A stretch of 64,000 bases of DNA, taken from NCBI GenBank assembly GCA_910584965.1, contig CAJUDZ010000001.1, positions 124,001 to 188,000 of the forward strand, written 5' to 3'. Below, in pieces: positions 43,596 to 51,997 of the stretch. The DNA is from an uncultured Lachnospiraceae bacterium (GTDB taxonomy: Bacteria; Bacillota; Clostridia; Lachnospirales; Lachnospiraceae). The notes under the pieces are model-generated. The model saw only the letters and a program-made list of their open reading frames with translations, was not told the origin of the DNA and did no database searches. Both the position numbers and the translations under genes were made by a program. Every line of letters begins with the position of its first letter. The stretch's first letter is position 1.

Positions 43596-44309
43596 ATGAG
43601 CGGGAAAAGCAGAGCGGCGGGAGATGGAGAAAAAGAATTTCTGAGCCGGTATCATCCGGAAAAATACCCGTCGATTTCGATTACGGTCGATGCGATCGTA
43701 GTCGGTGTGGCGAAAGATACGACGGATAATTACCGGAAGCTGGACCGGCAGTCTTTAAAAATTCTGTTGGTAAAAAGGGAACATTATCCCTATAAGGACT
43801 GTTACAGTCTGCCCGGCGGTTTTGTCGGGGAAAAAGAGACTTTTGAAGATACGCTGAAACGGATATTGCTTGACAAAACCGGACTTGCGGATATTTACAG
43901 CGAACAGCTATACACGTTTGGCAGCGTGGAGCGCGATCCCCGGATGCGGATCGTCAGCTGTGCTTATATTTCACTGGTCGATATCAGCCGGACGAGCATT
44001 GCAGGGGCCGAATGGTTTGCCATCGGGGATATCGGCCGGATGGAGCTCGCGTTTGATCACAATCAGATCATCGACGAGGCACTCAGGCGCCTTCGCGGAA
44101 AGATTAATTATACGGATATCGTGTTTCATATGATGCCGCCGGAGTTCACCATCAGCGAGCTTCAGGAAGTTTATGAACTCATTCTCGGAAAAAAACTTTT
44201 GCCGGCGGCTTTCCGGAGGACGATTTCCGAAAAGCTGGAGGATACGGGTAAAATGACATCGAATGCCGGCCACCGGCCTTCCAGAATTTTCCGGTATAAA
44301 AAGAACTGA
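43596..44309 (+). CDS. nrtR: NrtR, Nudix-type transcriptional regulator of NAD metabolism
   Basis: I chose ATG 43596, eight bases after CGGAGG; ATG 43590 is too close. The 237-residue protein has a Nudix domain (about 25-160, SITVDAIVVGVA, LPGGFVGEKETFEDTL) and a C-terminal winged helix (about 165-235, INYTDIVFHMMPPEFTISEL, YELILGK, FRRTI), the NrtR layout. The Nudix box is degenerate: RILLDKTGL replaces RE-x2-EE-x-G, so it should bind ADP-ribose or NAD as a sensor without hydrolysing it. It probably represses the promoter at 39639. It is the last gene before attR. Confidence 0.88.
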   Translation: MSGKSRAAGDGEKEFLSRYHPEKYPSISITVDAIVVGVAKDTTDNYRKLDRQSLKILLVKREHYPYKDCYSLPGGFVGEKETFEDTLKRILLDKTGLADIYSEQLYTFGSVERDPRMRIVSCAYISLVDISRTSIAGAEWFAIGDIGRMELAFDHNQIIDEALRRLRGKINYTDIVFHMMPPEFTISELQEVYELILGKKLLPAAFRRTISEKLEDTGKMTSNAGHRPSRIFRYKKN

Positions 44310-44343
44310 CAGGATGCGCGGGATATCCGGGGGCGGCAGACTG

Positions 44344-44367
44344 CCGCTGGTAACCGCCGCCATGGGG
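44344..44367 (+). other. Right attachment site (attR)
   Basis: CCGC (44344-44347), TGG, TAACCG (44351-44356), CCGC, CATGGGG (44361-44367). The arm CCGC-N3-TAACCG is the exact inverse of CGGTTA-N3-GCGG at attL, with 14 bases between them when the ends are joined. Confidence 0.8.
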
Positions 44368-44944
44368 GAACGAGGATACCGCGATGATTTTGGAGATTCT
44401 GAAGAAACATAACGTGAAGGTCACATTTTTTATGACGGGGGGATGGGTGGAATCCTATCCTGACGATGTAAAAGCCATATTGGCAGACGGGCATGACCTC
44501 GGCAATCACAGCGAGAATCATAAAAATATGTCACAGCTGTCAGACAGCGAATGTGAAGAAGAACTGATGGCGGTACATAATAAGGTGCTGGAACTGACCG
44601 GGTACGAAATGTTTCTGTTCCGGCCGCCTTACGGAGATTATGACAATCATGTCATAAAGAAAGCCTATCAGTGCGGATATTATCCGATTCAGTGGGATGT
44701 GGATTCTCTCGACTGGAAAGATTACGGCGTGGATTCCATTATCAGGACGGTTACGGAACATAAGCATCTCGGCAACGGCAGTATTATCCTGTGCCATAAC
44801 GGCGCAAAATACACGGCGGAAGCGCTGGAAACGCTGATTACCACGTTACAGGGGCAGGGGTATGAGTTTGTGCCGATTTCCCAGCTGATTTATCGGGATA
44901 GCTTTCATATGAAAGCGGACGGAACGCAGGTGTCCGGCAAGTAA
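44354..44944 (+). pseudogene. pdaB: PdaB-like polysaccharide deacetylase, C-terminal half
   Basis: The frame is closed upstream by TAA at 44351-44353 and resumes deacetylase homology at WGNEDTAMILEILKKHN. It continues with VTFFMTGGWV, GNHSENHKNM (the H-x3-H metal motif) and RPPYGDYD to a C-terminal SGK. It has no ribosome site of its own before the ATG at 44384. It supplies 192 residues to the reconstructed 304-residue enzyme; the catalytic first Asp lies in the other half at 36578-36934. It could also be made as a dead fragment, but I think it is silent until excision. Confidence 0.88.
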
Positions 44945-45192
44945 CGGGAAAAGGGGCCGTACGAGGATTAGCCCGGACGGAAGAAGTCCGCATAAAAGAC
45001 GGAACTTTGGGCAGAGGAGTAATTATTTTCCCTGTTGTCATGAATAGTACAAAAAATGTAGTGTACGGAAGGCAGGGCGGCTGCGCCGTCCTAAACAATC
45101 CCCCCTGAAATGCCGATACATATACTGACAGCAAACAAAACGGTAAACGGATTTACCGGTACGCCACAGACAGCATCAGGGAGGATGACAAC

Positions 45193-46020
45193 ATGGGCAT
45201 GAAAATCGGCATGTACAATGCGGTAAAAACATCAATACCGCTGAAAAACAAAGACGGTTCGTCGGCGGGAACCATTACGGTCATGAAATATAACCGTGTA
45301 AAAAAGAAAAAGCTCGGTTACAATTTTAAAAAAGTATCAAACCGTATCCTGGCGGCCAAAACTTCTCTTTTTGCAGGGAAAGCGGTACGGGAAGCGCGTA
45401 CCGCGGTAGTCGGGCTTCTGATGAAGCAGATGAGCGGCGACTATGACAGCGGGGAGCTTGACAGCGCGCTCGAACATGCGCGGAAGATGGAGCGGGTTGC
45501 GAAGAAGCGCAAAAGGCATATGGAGGAAGAAGAGCGGGCCAGACAGACGGGTTCCTGTGCGGTAGAAGAAGAAATCGAGACGGCCGAAGGGAAAGAGGAA
45601 GAACAGAAAGAAAACGAAAAAGTATCCAGGGAGAACGAGCAGAAACTGGATGAGATGGCGCGGGAGCTGAAACGGATGATCGAGGAGTCGGAGCAGGCTT
45701 TGAATGAGCTTGCGCAGGAGCTGACGGACGCTTCCTGGGAGGACATGGATCCGAAACAGCTCGAAAAGATGAAAAGAAGGCATCGGGCGCAGGAAATGCG
45801 GGAAATTATGGAGGCCGATCTGAAATATCTGAAAGCGTTATTTGACCGGCTGTCGAAGGAAAAGCAGGCGAGTGAAAGCGGTTCTTCCAACTCGTCGTCC
45901 TGGGCCGGACAGGATTCTGTCGGCGGTGTTTCCCTGGAGCTGGGCGGTGTGGATATGCCGGTGGAGACTTCCGAAGCCCCCGCTGCGGTTGAAGGCGCAA
46001 ATATGGATGTAACGGTGTAG
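45193..46020 (+). CDS. Charged helical protein of unknown function
   Basis: This 275-residue protein follows GGGAGG by eight bases. After a basic N-terminus (MKYNRVKKKKLGYNFKKVSN) it is almost entirely helical and Glu/Lys/Arg-rich (about 75-225), with a Ser/Gly-rich then acidic tail. No family is recognised, though the N-terminal pattern recalls uncharacterised Lachnospiraceae proteins. It ends 12 bases before a response-regulator gene and probably shares its transcript. The upstream gap (44945-45192) holds no gene I can support. Confidence 0.7.
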   Translation: MGMKIGMYNAVKTSIPLKNKDGSSAGTITVMKYNRVKKKKLGYNFKKVSNRILAAKTSLFAGKAVREARTAVVGLLMKQMSGDYDSGELDSALEHARKMERVAKKRKRHMEEEERARQTGSCAVEEEIETAEGKEEEQKENEKVSRENEQKLDEMARELKRMIEESEQALNELAQELTDASWEDMDPKQLEKMKRRHRAQEMREIMEADLKYLKALFDRLSKEKQASESGSSNSSSWAGQDSVGGVSLELGGVDMPVETSEAPAAVEGANMDVTV

Positions 46021-46032
46021 GAGAGAAGCCGC

Positions 46033-46695
46033 ATGAAGACGATTCTGGTCGTGGAGGATGATGTATATATAGGAGATATGCTGGAAGAGGCGCTGCGAAA
46101 GGAAGGCTATGACGTTTCGCGCGCCTATTCCGGTTCGGAGGCTCTTTTGCGTCTTCCCGGCGGCAGGCCGGATCTGGTGCTGCTCGATCTGATGCTGCCC
46201 GGTCTGAATGGGGAAGAGGTATTACAGGCTGTACGGGATATCCCGGTTATCGTTGTCAGTGCAAGGGCGGAAATGGAAGATAAAGTTTCGCTTCTGATGG
46301 GCGGTGCGGCGGATTATGTGACAAAGCCTTTCGATATGCCGGAGCTGCTCGCGAGAATTGCGGTACAGTTTAGAAAAACAACTGTTATTGATAAAAATAT
46401 ACTGCTAAAAGCCGATGATATCGTGATGAATACGGAAGCGCACAGCGTTGCGGTAAAAGATGAGGCGGTGAAGCTGACAAGAACGGAGTATGCCATTCTG
46501 CGGCTTTTATTGCAGAATCCGGAACAGGTTATTGCCAAATCGGTCATTCTCGACAGAATCAGCGAGGATACTCCTGACTGTATGGAGAGTTCTCTGAAAG
46601 TACATATCAGCAATCTGCGCAGAAAGCTGCGGGAAGCCGGGGGAAAAGATTATATCGAGTCTGTCTGGGGCATCGGGTTTAAAATAAAAACATGA
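46033..46695 (+). CDS. OmpR/PhoB family response regulator
   Basis: This 220-residue protein has a receiver domain (TILVVEDDVYIGDMLEEAL; phosphorylated Asp in LVLLDLMLPGL; VVSARAE; DYVTKPF) and a winged-helix domain (LTRTEYAILRLLLQN, SLKVHISNLRRKL, WGIGFKI). With the histidine kinase at 48709 and the ABC exporter between them it forms a complete bacitracin/lantibiotic-type sensing and resistance module. Three TCTTAAC repeats downstream are its likely binding sites. Confidence 0.93.
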   Translation: MKTILVVEDDVYIGDMLEEALRKEGYDVSRAYSGSEALLRLPGGRPDLVLLDLMLPGLNGEEVLQAVRDIPVIVVSARAEMEDKVSLLMGGAADYVTKPFDMPELLARIAVQFRKTTVIDKNILLKADDIVMNTEAHSVAVKDEAVKLTRTEYAILRLLLQNPEQVIAKSVILDRISEDTPDCMESSLKVHISNLRRKLREAGGKDYIESVWGIGFKIKT

Positions 46696-46703
46696 TCTGC
46701 TCC

Positions 46704-46725
46704 GCATGCGTTTACGGCCGCATGC
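46704..46725. other. Hairpin after the response regulator
   Basis: GCATGCG (46704-46710) pairs with CGCATGC (46719-46725). There is no T-run; it may partly separate regulator and transporter transcription. Confidence 0.4.
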
Positions 46726-46727
46726 AG

Positions 46728-46785
46728 TCTTAACCATTTCTGAATCATTTTCTTAACCACTTTCTTAACTTTTTTCCGATAGAAT
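46728..46785 (+). promoter_or_regulatory. Direct-repeat response-regulator sites and -10 before the ABC genes
   Basis: TCTTAAC occurs at 46728-46734, 46751-46757 and 46763-46769; the last two are 12 bases apart, and a TAGAAT -10 follows at 46780-46785. There is no -35 hexamer, so the promoter is probably activated by the bound regulator. Confidence 0.6.
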
Positions 46786-46814
46786 GGAGAAAATAAAACA
46801 GGAGGCGTTATGAA

Positions 46815-47756
46815 ATGGAATATGTATTAACGACGAATGCGCTGTGTAAACAGTATCGGCATTTTAAAGCGCTGCACCATTTGTCTATGAGTGTGCCAAA
46901 AGGCGCGATTTACGGGTTTGTCGGCAGAAACGGCGCCGGCAAAACGACACTGATCAGGCTGATCTGCGGTTTACAGCATGCGACTGCGGGGGATTACACG
47001 CTTTATGGCGTAAACAGCAAAGAGAAAAAAATTGAGGCATCGAGAAAACGGATGGGAGCCATCGTCGAAAGTCCGTCAATTTATTTGGACATGACGGCGG
47101 AAGGAAATCTGAAAGCGCAGTATCACATCCTGGGACTGCCCTCCCGGGAGGGAATACCGGAACTTCTTGCGTTGGTTGGACTGGAAAACACGGGAAAAAA
47201 GAAGGCGAAAGATTTTTCACTCGGTATGCGCCAGCGGCTCGGCATAGCGGTTGCGCTGGCGGGGAATCCGGATTTTTTGATTCTGGACGAGCCGGTCAAC
47301 GGGCTTGACCCGCAGGGAATTATCGAGATCCGGGAGCTGATTTTGAAACTGAACCGGGAATGCGGGATAACGATGCTGATATCCAGCCATATGCTGGATG
47401 AGCTGTCCCGTTTTGCGACACACTATGGCTTTATCGACAACGGATGTATGGTAAAGGAGATCAGCGCAAAAGAGCTGGAAGCCGCATGTCGTAAATGTTT
47501 CAGGCTGGAGGTGTCTGACAGTCGGATACTGGCCCGCGTACTGGATGAACTGAAACTGGAGTATACCATTCTTTCCGATACACAGGGGGATATTTTTGCA
47601 CAGATTGATATCACACAGCTCGCGCTGGCTTTGGCCGGGCAGAATTGCAGGATACTGTCCATACGGGAAAAAGGCGAAAGCCTGGAGAGCTATTATATGA
47701 ATCTGACAGCGTCCGGACGTGCGGACTTACAGGCCGGGAAGGGGGGACAAAAATAA
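46815..47756 (+). CDS. ABC transporter ATP-binding protein (BcrA/lantibiotic-immunity type)
   Basis: This 313-residue ATPase has GRNGAGKTTLI (Walker A, about 36), FSLGMRQRLGIA (signature), LILDEPVNGLDPQG (Walker B) and a C-terminal roughly 90-residue domain as in BcrA-type exporters. It energises the permease encoded two bases after its stop. Likely substrates are peptide antibiotics; this follows from context. Confidence 0.93.
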   Translation: MEYVLTTNALCKQYRHFKALHHLSMSVPKGAIYGFVGRNGAGKTTLIRLICGLQHATAGDYTLYGVNSKEKKIEASRKRMGAIVESPSIYLDMTAEGNLKAQYHILGLPSREGIPELLALVGLENTGKKKAKDFSLGMRQRLGIAVALAGNPDFLILDEPVNGLDPQGIIEIRELILKLNRECGITMLISSHMLDELSRFATHYGFIDNGCMVKEISAKELEAACRKCFRLEVSDSRILARVLDELKLEYTILSDTQGDIFAQIDITQLALALAGQNCRILSIREKGESLESYYMNLTASGRADLQAGKGGQK

Positions 47757-47757
47757 A

Positions 47758-48594
47758 ATGAGCAGATTGATTTATGCGAATATGATGAGAATGATCAGAA
47801 GCAGAATTTTTTGGATTTCGGAAATTTTTCTGACCGGTTACAGCATTTTTGTCTATGCGATGGCGGCTGTCAATGTCAGAAATCATAATATGGCGAATAC
47901 CGGCTGGACGACATATTTCTTTAATGAAATGCTTTTTATTCATGTCGTTATGGCCGTGTTCATTCCTGTTTTCATCGGTGTGGAGTACAGTGACGGCACG
48001 ATTCGGAATAAAATTGTGGCGGGACATAAGCGGATGGATATTTATCTGGCCAATGTCATTGTCTGTTATGCGGCCGGAATTTTGCAGTTTTTTACGTATT
48101 CGGCCGTTTCGGTGATGTCCGCCCTGTTTTTTGTCGGCCCGTACGCGCTGTCGTCGATGGATCAGATGGCCTGGCGCATTGGATGCAGCCTTTTCATTAT
48201 TCTGGCTTATACGGCGGTCTTTTCTCTGACCGCGATGCTGGACAGCAATAAGACACGGGTAGTTATCATAGAACTCGTTCTCGCGTTCATCTTTGTGATG
48301 CTGGTCACGCAGATTTACGCGGATTTGCAGGAGCCGGAACTGACGAGCAGAGTCGTTATGGCGGAGACCGGCGAGATGGTGCTGGAGGAGAACATACCGA
48401 ATAAAAAGTATGTCAGCGGAACAATGCGGGTGGTTTATGAATGGATTGACGCTTTTCTGCCGGAGGACCAGTCGATGTATGTGCTCGACCCGGATGTAAA
48501 GTTTTCGATGAGAGGCCCGCTTTGCCTGTTTGGAGAATCGGTGGTTTTGATTATGGCAGGGGCCTGTCTGTTTAAGAGGAAGGATATCAGGTAG
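47758..48594 (+). CDS. ABC-2 type permease
   Basis: This 278-residue protein has six transmembrane helices with a large extracytoplasmic segment between helices five and six (about 195-250, ADLQEPELTSRVVMAETG). I chose ATG 47758, about ten bases after AAGGGGGG. It forms an exporter with the preceding ATPase. The histidine kinase follows after 114 bases. Confidence 0.88.
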   Translation: MSRLIYANMMRMIRSRIFWISEIFLTGYSIFVYAMAAVNVRNHNMANTGWTTYFFNEMLFIHVVMAVFIPVFIGVEYSDGTIRNKIVAGHKRMDIYLANVIVCYAAGILQFFTYSAVSVMSALFFVGPYALSSMDQMAWRIGCSLFIILAYTAVFSLTAMLDSNKTRVVIIELVLAFIFVMLVTQIYADLQEPELTSRVVMAETGEMVLEENIPNKKYVSGTMRVVYEWIDAFLPEDQSMYVLDPDVKFSMRGPLCLFGESVVLIMAGACLFKRKDIR

Positions 48595-48708
48595 CCGGGG
48601 AAGGGACGGCGGGGCTTTTGAGGGCATTGCCAAAGAACGATGCGCTGTCCGGGCATTCCCTGTAAAAAGGAAAGGCAGTTTTGGGGCGGTGGCGGTAGAG
48701 GGAAAAGT

Positions 48709-49629
48709 ATGGTTTTTGATATGGATATTTTAGCGATAGTTCTGATTTGTATAATCGTGATTTTATTGATTAAGATTTATTTGATGCAAAAGGCGGCGGG
48801 AGAGATCGGAGAAGGCGTCAGTCAGATACTTACGGAAAAGACCAACATGCTGTTGACAATTTCCGGCCATGACAAACAGATGAGAAAACTGGCGGCAGGC
48901 CTGAATACGGAGCTTCGGCGGCTGCGCATGATGCGGTGCCGCTATGAACAGGGGGATTTAAGGCTCCGGGAAGCGGTGGCCAATCTTTCGCATGATATCA
49001 GGACACCGCTGACAGCGGTCTGCGGTTATCTGGAACTGATGAAACAGGAACTTTCCCGGATACCGGAGCAGGAAGAGACGAAAGCAATCGCCCGTTATCT
49101 GGAGATTATGGAAAACCGGACGAATGCCTTAACGCAGCTGACCGAAGAACTTTTCCGGTATGCGGTGATGGTTTCGGAAACACAGGAAGTTGTTTTGGAA
49201 GATGTGGTTTTGAATCATGTGCTGGAAGAAAGCATTGCCGTATATTACGCCATTATAAAAGAAAATAAAATCACACCTGTTATAAATATATCGAAGAACC
49301 AAATTAAAACCAGATTAAATAAAAATATGCTTTCCCGCATTCTGGGAAATATTCTCGGCAACGCCGTCAAATACAGCGACGGGGATTTACAGATCACGCT
49401 GGCGGACGACGGAGAGATGATATTTGCCAACCATGCTTCCGGCCTGGATGAAATACAGGCCGGAAGGCTTTTCGACCGCTTCTATACGGTGCAGACCGCA
49501 TCCAAATCCACGGGTCTTGGACTTTCCATCGCAAAACAATTCACAGAGCAGCTCGGCGGAACGATCGATTCCCGCTATCGGGAGGGGGTGTTGTATATCA
49601 GTCTCCGTTTTCCGGGTATTTCAAAATAA
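48709..49629 (+). CDS. Sensor histidine kinase (small, single-helix type)
   Basis: From ATG 48709 (GAGGG upstream) the 306-residue protein has one N-terminal transmembrane helix (about 6-25), a linker, the H-box NLSHDIRTPLTAVCGYLEL (about 95), the N-box ILGNILGNAVKYS, and STGLGLSIAKQ. The lack of an external sensor domain is typical of kinases that read the state of an ABC exporter. It should phosphorylate the regulator at 46033. Confidence 0.92.
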   Translation: MVFDMDILAIVLICIIVILLIKIYLMQKAAGEIGEGVSQILTEKTNMLLTISGHDKQMRKLAAGLNTELRRLRMMRCRYEQGDLRLREAVANLSHDIRTPLTAVCGYLELMKQELSRIPEQEETKAIARYLEIMENRTNALTQLTEELFRYAVMVSETQEVVLEDVVLNHVLEESIAVYYAIIKENKITPVINISKNQIKTRLNKNMLSRILGNILGNAVKYSDGDLQITLADDGEMIFANHASGLDEIQAGRLFDRFYTVQTASKSTGLGLSIAKQFTEQLGGTIDSRYREGVLYISLRFPGISK

Positions 49630-49674
49630 AGTAGTAAGAGATTCCTGTTTGTGATAAAATAACTGTAAACATAC

Positions 49675-49696
49675 GGGTTTTACGGGAAGCCCTTTT
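49675..49696 (+). terminator. Terminator after the histidine kinase
   Basis: GGGTTT (49675-49680) and AAGCCC (49687-49692) form a stem with one G-T pair followed by TTTT and further T-rich sequence. Confidence 0.5.
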
Positions 49697-49773
49697 ATGC
49701 TTTTATTTTTAACCTGTGGGAAATCGTCTGCGGCCCAAAGTCCGCAGGCTGTGAGAAAGGTACGGAGAATTTT

Positions 49774-50349
49774 ATGAGTTATTATCTGGTGGATTACGAA
49801 AATGTGAAAAAGGATGGTCTGAACGGCATCAATGAACTGACCAAAGAAGATACGGTTTGTATTTTTTACAGCGATAATGCGGATACGCTGACGTTTGACC
49901 TGCATAGAAGAATCAACGAATCGGAGGCGGAAATCATTTTCCAGAAAGTAGAGGTCGGTACGAAGAACGCGCTGGATTTCCAGCTGGCTACCTATCTTGG
50001 CTATATTATCGCGGCGCGGAAAGAACAGGAATATCATCTTGTTACGAAGGATAACGGGTTTAACATTCTGTGCACATACTGGGGAAAACAAAATGTTAAA
50101 ATAACAATGGTTACTGATCTTTCCGGCAGAAATATCAAGAAAGAACAGGAAGAGCTGAAGAAAGAGGTTGCGAAACTGATTAAGGATGCGGAGATCGCCG
50201 CGGCCGTGGCGAAGATTATTTTGCAGTATAAGACGAAAACAGGCATCAACAACGCGCTCGTAAAGCAGTATCCGAGCAAGGATAACAAACAGGCCAGCGA
50301 AATTTATAATACAATAAAGCCATTGCTTGGGGATAAAAAGGGCCGGTAA
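49774..50349 (+). CDS. PIN/NYN-like domain protein
   Basis: This 191-residue protein starts MSYYLVDYENVK with the first acidic residue of NYN/PIN-like nucleases; GTKNALDFQLATYLGYI and YHLVTKDNGFN give two further conserved acidic positions. Residues about 125-190 are a Lys-rich helical extension. It may be an RNase, but substrate and partner are unknown; no antitoxin gene is beside it. It has its own transcript, flanked by the terminator upstream and a convergent gene downstream. Confidence 0.7.
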   Translation: MSYYLVDYENVKKDGLNGINELTKEDTVCIFYSDNADTLTFDLHRRINESEAEIIFQKVEVGTKNALDFQLATYLGYIIAARKEQEYHLVTKDNGFNILCTYWGKQNVKITMVTDLSGRNIKKEQEELKKEVAKLIKDAEIAAAVAKIILQYKTKTGINNALVKQYPSKDNKQASEIYNTIKPLLGDKKGR

Positions 50350-50385
50350 GGCGGAAGCGGCAGAGCGGCGGCGCGGTGCCGGCCG

Positions 50386-51414
50386 TCAGTAAACCGCCTC
50401 CACATCCGTAATCTCGTTATCCTTGACCCGGAAACGCCAGACAGCGTGGCCGGGAATGCGGTGTTCTGTTAAATACCACTCGTTATCAATCATGGTAATA
50501 TAGTAAGGCGTTCCGCCGCCTATAAAATGTTCATAGATATCTTCATATTTTCCATCCATTAACCCGGACAGATCTTTGGTGCGGATGATGGTCGCATAGT
50601 CCTGATTCCCGGCGATATCGGTCGAAATCGTGATATAGAAATAGTCCTGAATCTGCGTAAGCTGTATCATGCCCGCCATCGAATCCGGCACGGGAAAAAC
50701 GTCCAGAATTTCAAACGTATTCAGATCCGCCCTGATAATGCTGGAATTGCCGGAAACGAAATAAACGATGTCGTCCTGTATGGTAAAGGAACGGACATAG
50801 ACATTATCCAGTGCGTCTATTTTGCGGACCGCGGCCAGATACATACGGGTATCCTCCGGTTCATGGCGGAAAAGATACATTTCCCCGCTCATGGAACTCC
50901 ATGCGTAGAAAGTTTTTGTCTGTTCGTCATAAATGATATAATGCGGCCGGTTTCCGATATCGGAAAAGGTCTGCGTGTGCAGAAAGCGGCCGTTTTTTTT
51001 CTCAAATATCAAAATTCTGTTGTTCTCCGTATCGTCGATCAGATATACGAGGCCGTCGCTGGCCAGCGTATGTCCCCTGTCGATTTTATCCGTCATCACA
51101 TGCCATTGAGAGAGCGGGTCGATCAGATTGTCATGATAAATCACCTGATTGTGATAGCAGTCCACAAGAAAGTAGGTGTCGTCTACTTTGGTCAGATAAG
51201 TGGGAACGCTCAAATCCGAAAACGGATTGCGCCCCGCTTCTTCCGGTCCGTCGTCCGTGAATCCGGCGTCATCCGCCGGCTCGGAGAAAGCAATAAATTC
51301 AGTAACATGTGATATTTTATATCGGTAGAGAAAAAAAGCCGGAATAACGGCGGCAATAACGACTGAGATGATTGTGAGTATAATATAACAGCGGCGTGGT
51401 TTTCTTTTGTTCAT
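50386..51414 (-). CDS. Membrane-anchored beta-propeller-like protein
   Basis: From ATG 51414 (AGGAGGG nine bases upstream) the 342-residue protein has a basic start, one transmembrane helix (about 11-31) and then repeated beta motifs of four strands (TYFLVDCYHNQVIYHD, GLVYLIDDTENNRILIFEK, TFYAWSSMSGEMYLF, IVYFVSGNSSIIRAD), as in NHL-like six-bladed propellers. It should face outside the cell. Function unknown; no catalytic residues are evident. Confidence 0.7.
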   Translation of the reverse strand: MNKRKPRRCYIILTIISVVIAAVIPAFFLYRYKISHVTEFIAFSEPADDAGFTDDGPEEAGRNPFSDLSVPTYLTKVDDTYFLVDCYHNQVIYHDNLIDPLSQWHVMTDKIDRGHTLASDGLVYLIDDTENNRILIFEKKNGRFLHTQTFSDIGNRPHYIIYDEQTKTFYAWSSMSGEMYLFRHEPEDTRMYLAAVRKIDALDNVYVRSFTIQDDIVYFVSGNSSIIRADLNTFEILDVFPVPDSMAGMIQLTQIQDYFYITISTDIAGNQDYATIIRTKDLSGLMDGKYEDIYEHFIGGGTPYYITMIDNEWYLTEHRIPGHAVWRFRVKDNEITDVEAVY

Positions 51415-51470
51415 GACAGGAATCCCTCCTGAATGATATGATAGCATGATTTTGAAGATGTGAAAAGGAT

Positions 51471-51851
51471 ATGGTCAAAAGTATGGAAAATGAAATGTTA
51501 AAATGGATGCTGACAATTCTTCTGGCGCTGCTGTTTGTGCTGGCTGTCACACTGTTGTATGCAGGGGTGTACCGGATGGCGCGCGTTTACAACTGGAATG
51601 GCAGAAGGTACTGCTATCTCGGATGCGTGCCGGTCCGCCGGGAAAACGGAAAGCTGGTCGTCCGCATAGGGGAACATATGGTGGATTTGTCCCGGACGAC
51701 GGACTACCGGATTCGCGTGAGCAGGGCCTTTGGCCGGAAGAACAGATACCGGGAACTGCTTGTTTACGCGGATGGAAGCCGGAATTATCTTGTTGTGGAC
51801 GAACCGGTGATGCGGTTTTTGGTTGTGTTTTCCGGAAAGGGTATGTTATAA
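51471..51851 (+). CDS. Small membrane-anchored protein of unknown function
   Basis: This protein of 126 residues (ATG 51471; ATG 51483 is equally possible because AAAAGGA lies between good spacings) has one transmembrane helix (about 12-34) and a roughly 85-residue basic beta-rich domain (YCYLGCVPVRRENGKLVVRIG). No family is recognised. It is divergent from the propeller gene with 56 bases between starts. Confidence 0.65.
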   Translation: MVKSMENEMLKWMLTILLALLFVLAVTLLYAGVYRMARVYNWNGRRYCYLGCVPVRRENGKLVVRIGEHMVDLSRTTDYRIRVSRAFGRKNRYRELLVYADGSRNYLVVDEPVMRFLVVFSGKGML

Positions 51852-51979
51852 TGTCTAAGCTGGTCTGTGTCCGCCTGTACGGCGGATGTAACCGGAAAAA
51901 GAAGAGGAACGGGAATGTGCCCCAAAAGGCCTGCTCCGGAAAGACGGGTGCACGGAAAATTCCGGCCGCGGGCGGATAG
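51851..51979 (+). CDS. Possible small basic ORF
   Basis: A 42-residue ORF (MSKLVCVRLYGGCNRKKKRN start) begins at an ATG overlapping the TAA of the previous gene (TAATG) and ends in TAG 18 bases before the glycosyltransferase start. It has no clear own ribosome site; it could be translated by re-initiation or be chance. Confidence 0.25.
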   Translation: MSKLVCVRLYGGCNRKKKRNGNVPQKACSGKTGARKIPAAGG

Positions 51980-51997
51980 AAAGGTGTTGTTACTGTT

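Larger units (their letters stand above)
36909..44367. mobile_element. 7452-bp intervening element (skin-like) carrying an NAD cassette
   Basis: The core CATGGGG occurs at both ends (36909-36915 and 44361-44367), 7452 bases apart, exactly where the two halves of a deacetylase gene are interrupted. Joining the ends of the excised circle would give CCGC-N3-TAACCG-N14-CGGTTA-N3-GCGG, a dyad centred on the TG of the core, as in large serine recombinase attP sites. Inside are a coiled-coil gene, a large serine recombinase with a small coupled gene, and five NAD genes. Relaxase, conjugation and replication genes are absent. Excision restores the host gene in frame. Confidence 0.85.
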
